DNA of 17,854 nt. Source: VXYL01 sp964348085. Lineage in GTDB: Bacteria; Pseudomonadota; Gammaproteobacteria; Pseudomonadales; Azotimanducaceae. The position numbers and the translations under genes are program-made. Each line of letters starts with the position of its first letter. Within the stretch, counting starts at the first letter, position 1. The notes under the pieces are model-generated. The model saw nothing but the letters and a program-made list of their open reading frames with translations. It did not search any database and was not told the DNA's origin. The stretch lies in assembly GCA_964348085.1 (NCBI GenBank), contig CAYGBI010000072.1:1-17854 (forward strand). The letters run 5' to 3'. Shown here piece after piece: positions 17,106-17,854 of this stretch.

Positions 17106-17352
17106 GGTTTAACTTCCACATTGACTGTTGCGTAGGCAGCATAACCGACGGTGCGGCGCGGCGTTTGGTATGTGGCGTCGCGTCTCATGATCTGGCGACT
17201 AAGCAGTTGCGCAGGTTGCGGGATGGATTCGCTTCACGGGAAAGCGCTGGAGCTTGGTGACCGTTCAGGCTGCTTGGAAGGGTGACCGAATTGTGCGACG
17301 TTGTTGGCACATGGCAGCTTGCACGCTTTCGGGGGCTGCGAAGGATCGACGC
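17106..17352. other. Divergent intergenic region before the FitA-like gene
   Basis: This 247-bp gap lies between the minus-strand hydrolase and the plus-strand antitoxin-like gene. I see no RNA gene and no convincing promoter. The frame of the antitoxin gene is open back to an ATG at 17254, but those 33 codons do not resemble a FitA N-terminus. Confidence 0.3.
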
Positions 17353-17514
17353 ATGGCAAGCATCACCATCCGCAATCTCGATGACGACGTGAGGACGCGC
17401 CTGCGCGTCCGCGCCGCAGAGCACGGCCGCTCGATAGAGGAGGAGGTGCGCATCATCCTGCGCGAGGCTGTGATCGACAGGCCGTCCGTACCCCGGGATC
17501 TAGGGAAAGTCTGA
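17353..17514 (+). pseudogene. FitA-like ribbon-helix-helix antitoxin, truncated at its C-terminus
   Basis: The 53-residue product begins MASITIRNLDDDVRTRLRVR and continues AAEHGRSIEEEVRIILREAV, a clear FitA/VapB-type ribbon-helix-helix DNA-binding domain. The ATG at 17353 has AAGGA 7 nt upstream. Intact FitA proteins are about 75-85 residues. They end with a segment that binds and blocks the FitB PIN-domain toxin, and the fitB gene normally follows at once. Here the protein stops after PRDLGKV, and no PIN-domain gene follows within the window. The break coincides with a CTAG site and the apparent end of an IS5-family element, so insertion most likely removed the tail. The DNA-binding part could still be made and might act as an orphan repressor. 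Confidence 0.75.
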
Positions 17515-17592
17515 TCAAGCAGCGCTTCGGGCCCGGACACGGCGGCTGCGCTTTTTGTCGAATTCCGTTCGAGTCGCGGGTCGCTTTTCGCG

Positions 17593-17647
17593 AGGCGGAG
17601 GACGCATTCCGCCTGTCGGACCGCCCGTTTTCCGGCCGTCCGGGCGG
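17593..17647. other. Two 7-bp hairpins in the non-coding end of the IS element
   Basis: AGGCGGA (17593-17599) pairs with TCCGCCT (17608-17614), and CCGCCCG (17621-17627) pairs with CGGGCGG (17641-17647). Both are perfect and lie just beyond the transposase stop. They may terminate transposase transcription or shield the element from outside transcription; neither is followed by a T-tract. Confidence 0.4.
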
Positions 17648-17660
17648 ATTTCTCCCGCGG

Positions 17661-17854
17661 TCACGCCGTCGAATACCGGCCGGCGATCAGCAGGTTGGCG
17701 AAACCCAGCAGCAGACTGATCCGCTCCGCGTTCTTCGCCAGCCCCCGGTAGCGGACCTTCGCGTAGCCGAAGTGCCGCTTCACGTACAGGAACGGATGTT
17801 CCACCTTCGCCCGCTCCGACGCCTTGCGCCTCTCCTCCGCCGCCTCGGGGCCGT
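17661..17854 (-). CDS. IS5-family transposase, C-terminal end (partial)
   Basis: The visible 64 codons end in a stop at 17661-17663 and start beyond the right edge. They encode the C-terminal DDE region, including RAKVEHPFLYVKRHFGYAKV followed by RYRGLAKN. This fits the IS5-family signature with the catalytic Glu in R(3)E(6)K spacing. It then ends RISLLLGFANLLIAGRYSTA. The transposase catalyses cut-and-paste movement of the element. Whether the rest of the gene is intact cannot be seen here. Confidence 0.93.
   Translation of the reverse strand, partial: GPEAAEERRKASERAKVEHPFLYVKRHFGYAKVRYRGLAKNAERISLLLGFANLLIAGRYSTA

Larger units (their letters stand above)
17504..17854 (-). mobile_element. 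IS5-family insertion sequence, partial (runs off the right edge)
   Basis: The transposase C-terminus on the minus strand shows this is an IS5-family element. The outer end is placed at 17504: CTAG (17500-17503, a typical IS5-type target) is followed by GGAAAGTCTGATCAAGC, which resembles the IS5 terminal repeat GGAAGGTGCGAATAAGC as I remember it (12 of 17 matching). The 157 bp between that end and the transposase stop are non-coding. The other terminus and the second target copy are outside the window, so the boundary is an inference. Confidence 0.65.

Overview
The window looks like chromosomal DNA from a GC-rich gammaproteobacterium. The TCA-cycle cluster has the sdhCDAB-sucAB order, and its SdhC, SdhD and SdhA align closely with the E. 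coli-type proteins, including the heme b ligands and quinone-site residues. Several features hint at a host-associated or marine symbiotic lifestyle: a long ankyrin-repeat protein, a secreted fibronectin-III-like protein, a FitA-type antitoxin and an IS5-family element. That lifestyle is an inference; the class-level assignment is firmer.

Layout from left to right. (1) Positions 1-1420, minus strand: the N-terminal part of an ankyrin-repeat protein that runs off the left edge, with 13 full repeats plus a partial one visible. (2) Positions 1561-12683, minus strand: a compact run reading sdhC-sdhD-sdhA-sdhB-sucA-sucB-hrpA, with overlaps or gaps of at most 11 nt. It encodes the whole succinate dehydrogenase complex, E1 and E2 of 2-oxoglutarate dehydrogenase, and then, unexpectedly, the DEAH helicase HrpA where lpd or sucCD would often be found. 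(3) Positions 12758-14293: an EntD/Sfp-type phosphopantetheinyl transferase (minus) divergent from a glyoxalase-II-like metallohydrolase (plus). (4) Positions 14441-15418: a secreted protein with three fibronectin-III-like repeats. (5) Positions 15419-15805: degenerate hairpin-forming repeats, then tRNA-Leu(UAG) on the minus strand. (6) Positions 15915-17105, minus: a class-C beta-lactamase-like serine hydrolase. (7) Positions 17353-17854: a FitA-like antitoxin whose C-terminus ends where an IS5-family element appears to begin, followed by the 3' end of its transposase.

The TCA genes work together. 2-Oxoglutarate dehydrogenase (SucA/SucB plus an E3 encoded elsewhere) makes succinyl-CoA, and SdhABCD oxidises succinate and passes electrons to quinone in the inner membrane. 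The remaining genes are not visibly linked to one pathway.

I did not find a complete novel defence or biosynthetic system. The observations most worth following up are the FitA/IS5 junction, the three structured repeats downstream of tRNA-Leu, the ankyrin array with a young expanded section, the hrpA placement, and the 8-bp inverted repeat just upstream of sdhC. Promoters could not be called with confidence anywhere.
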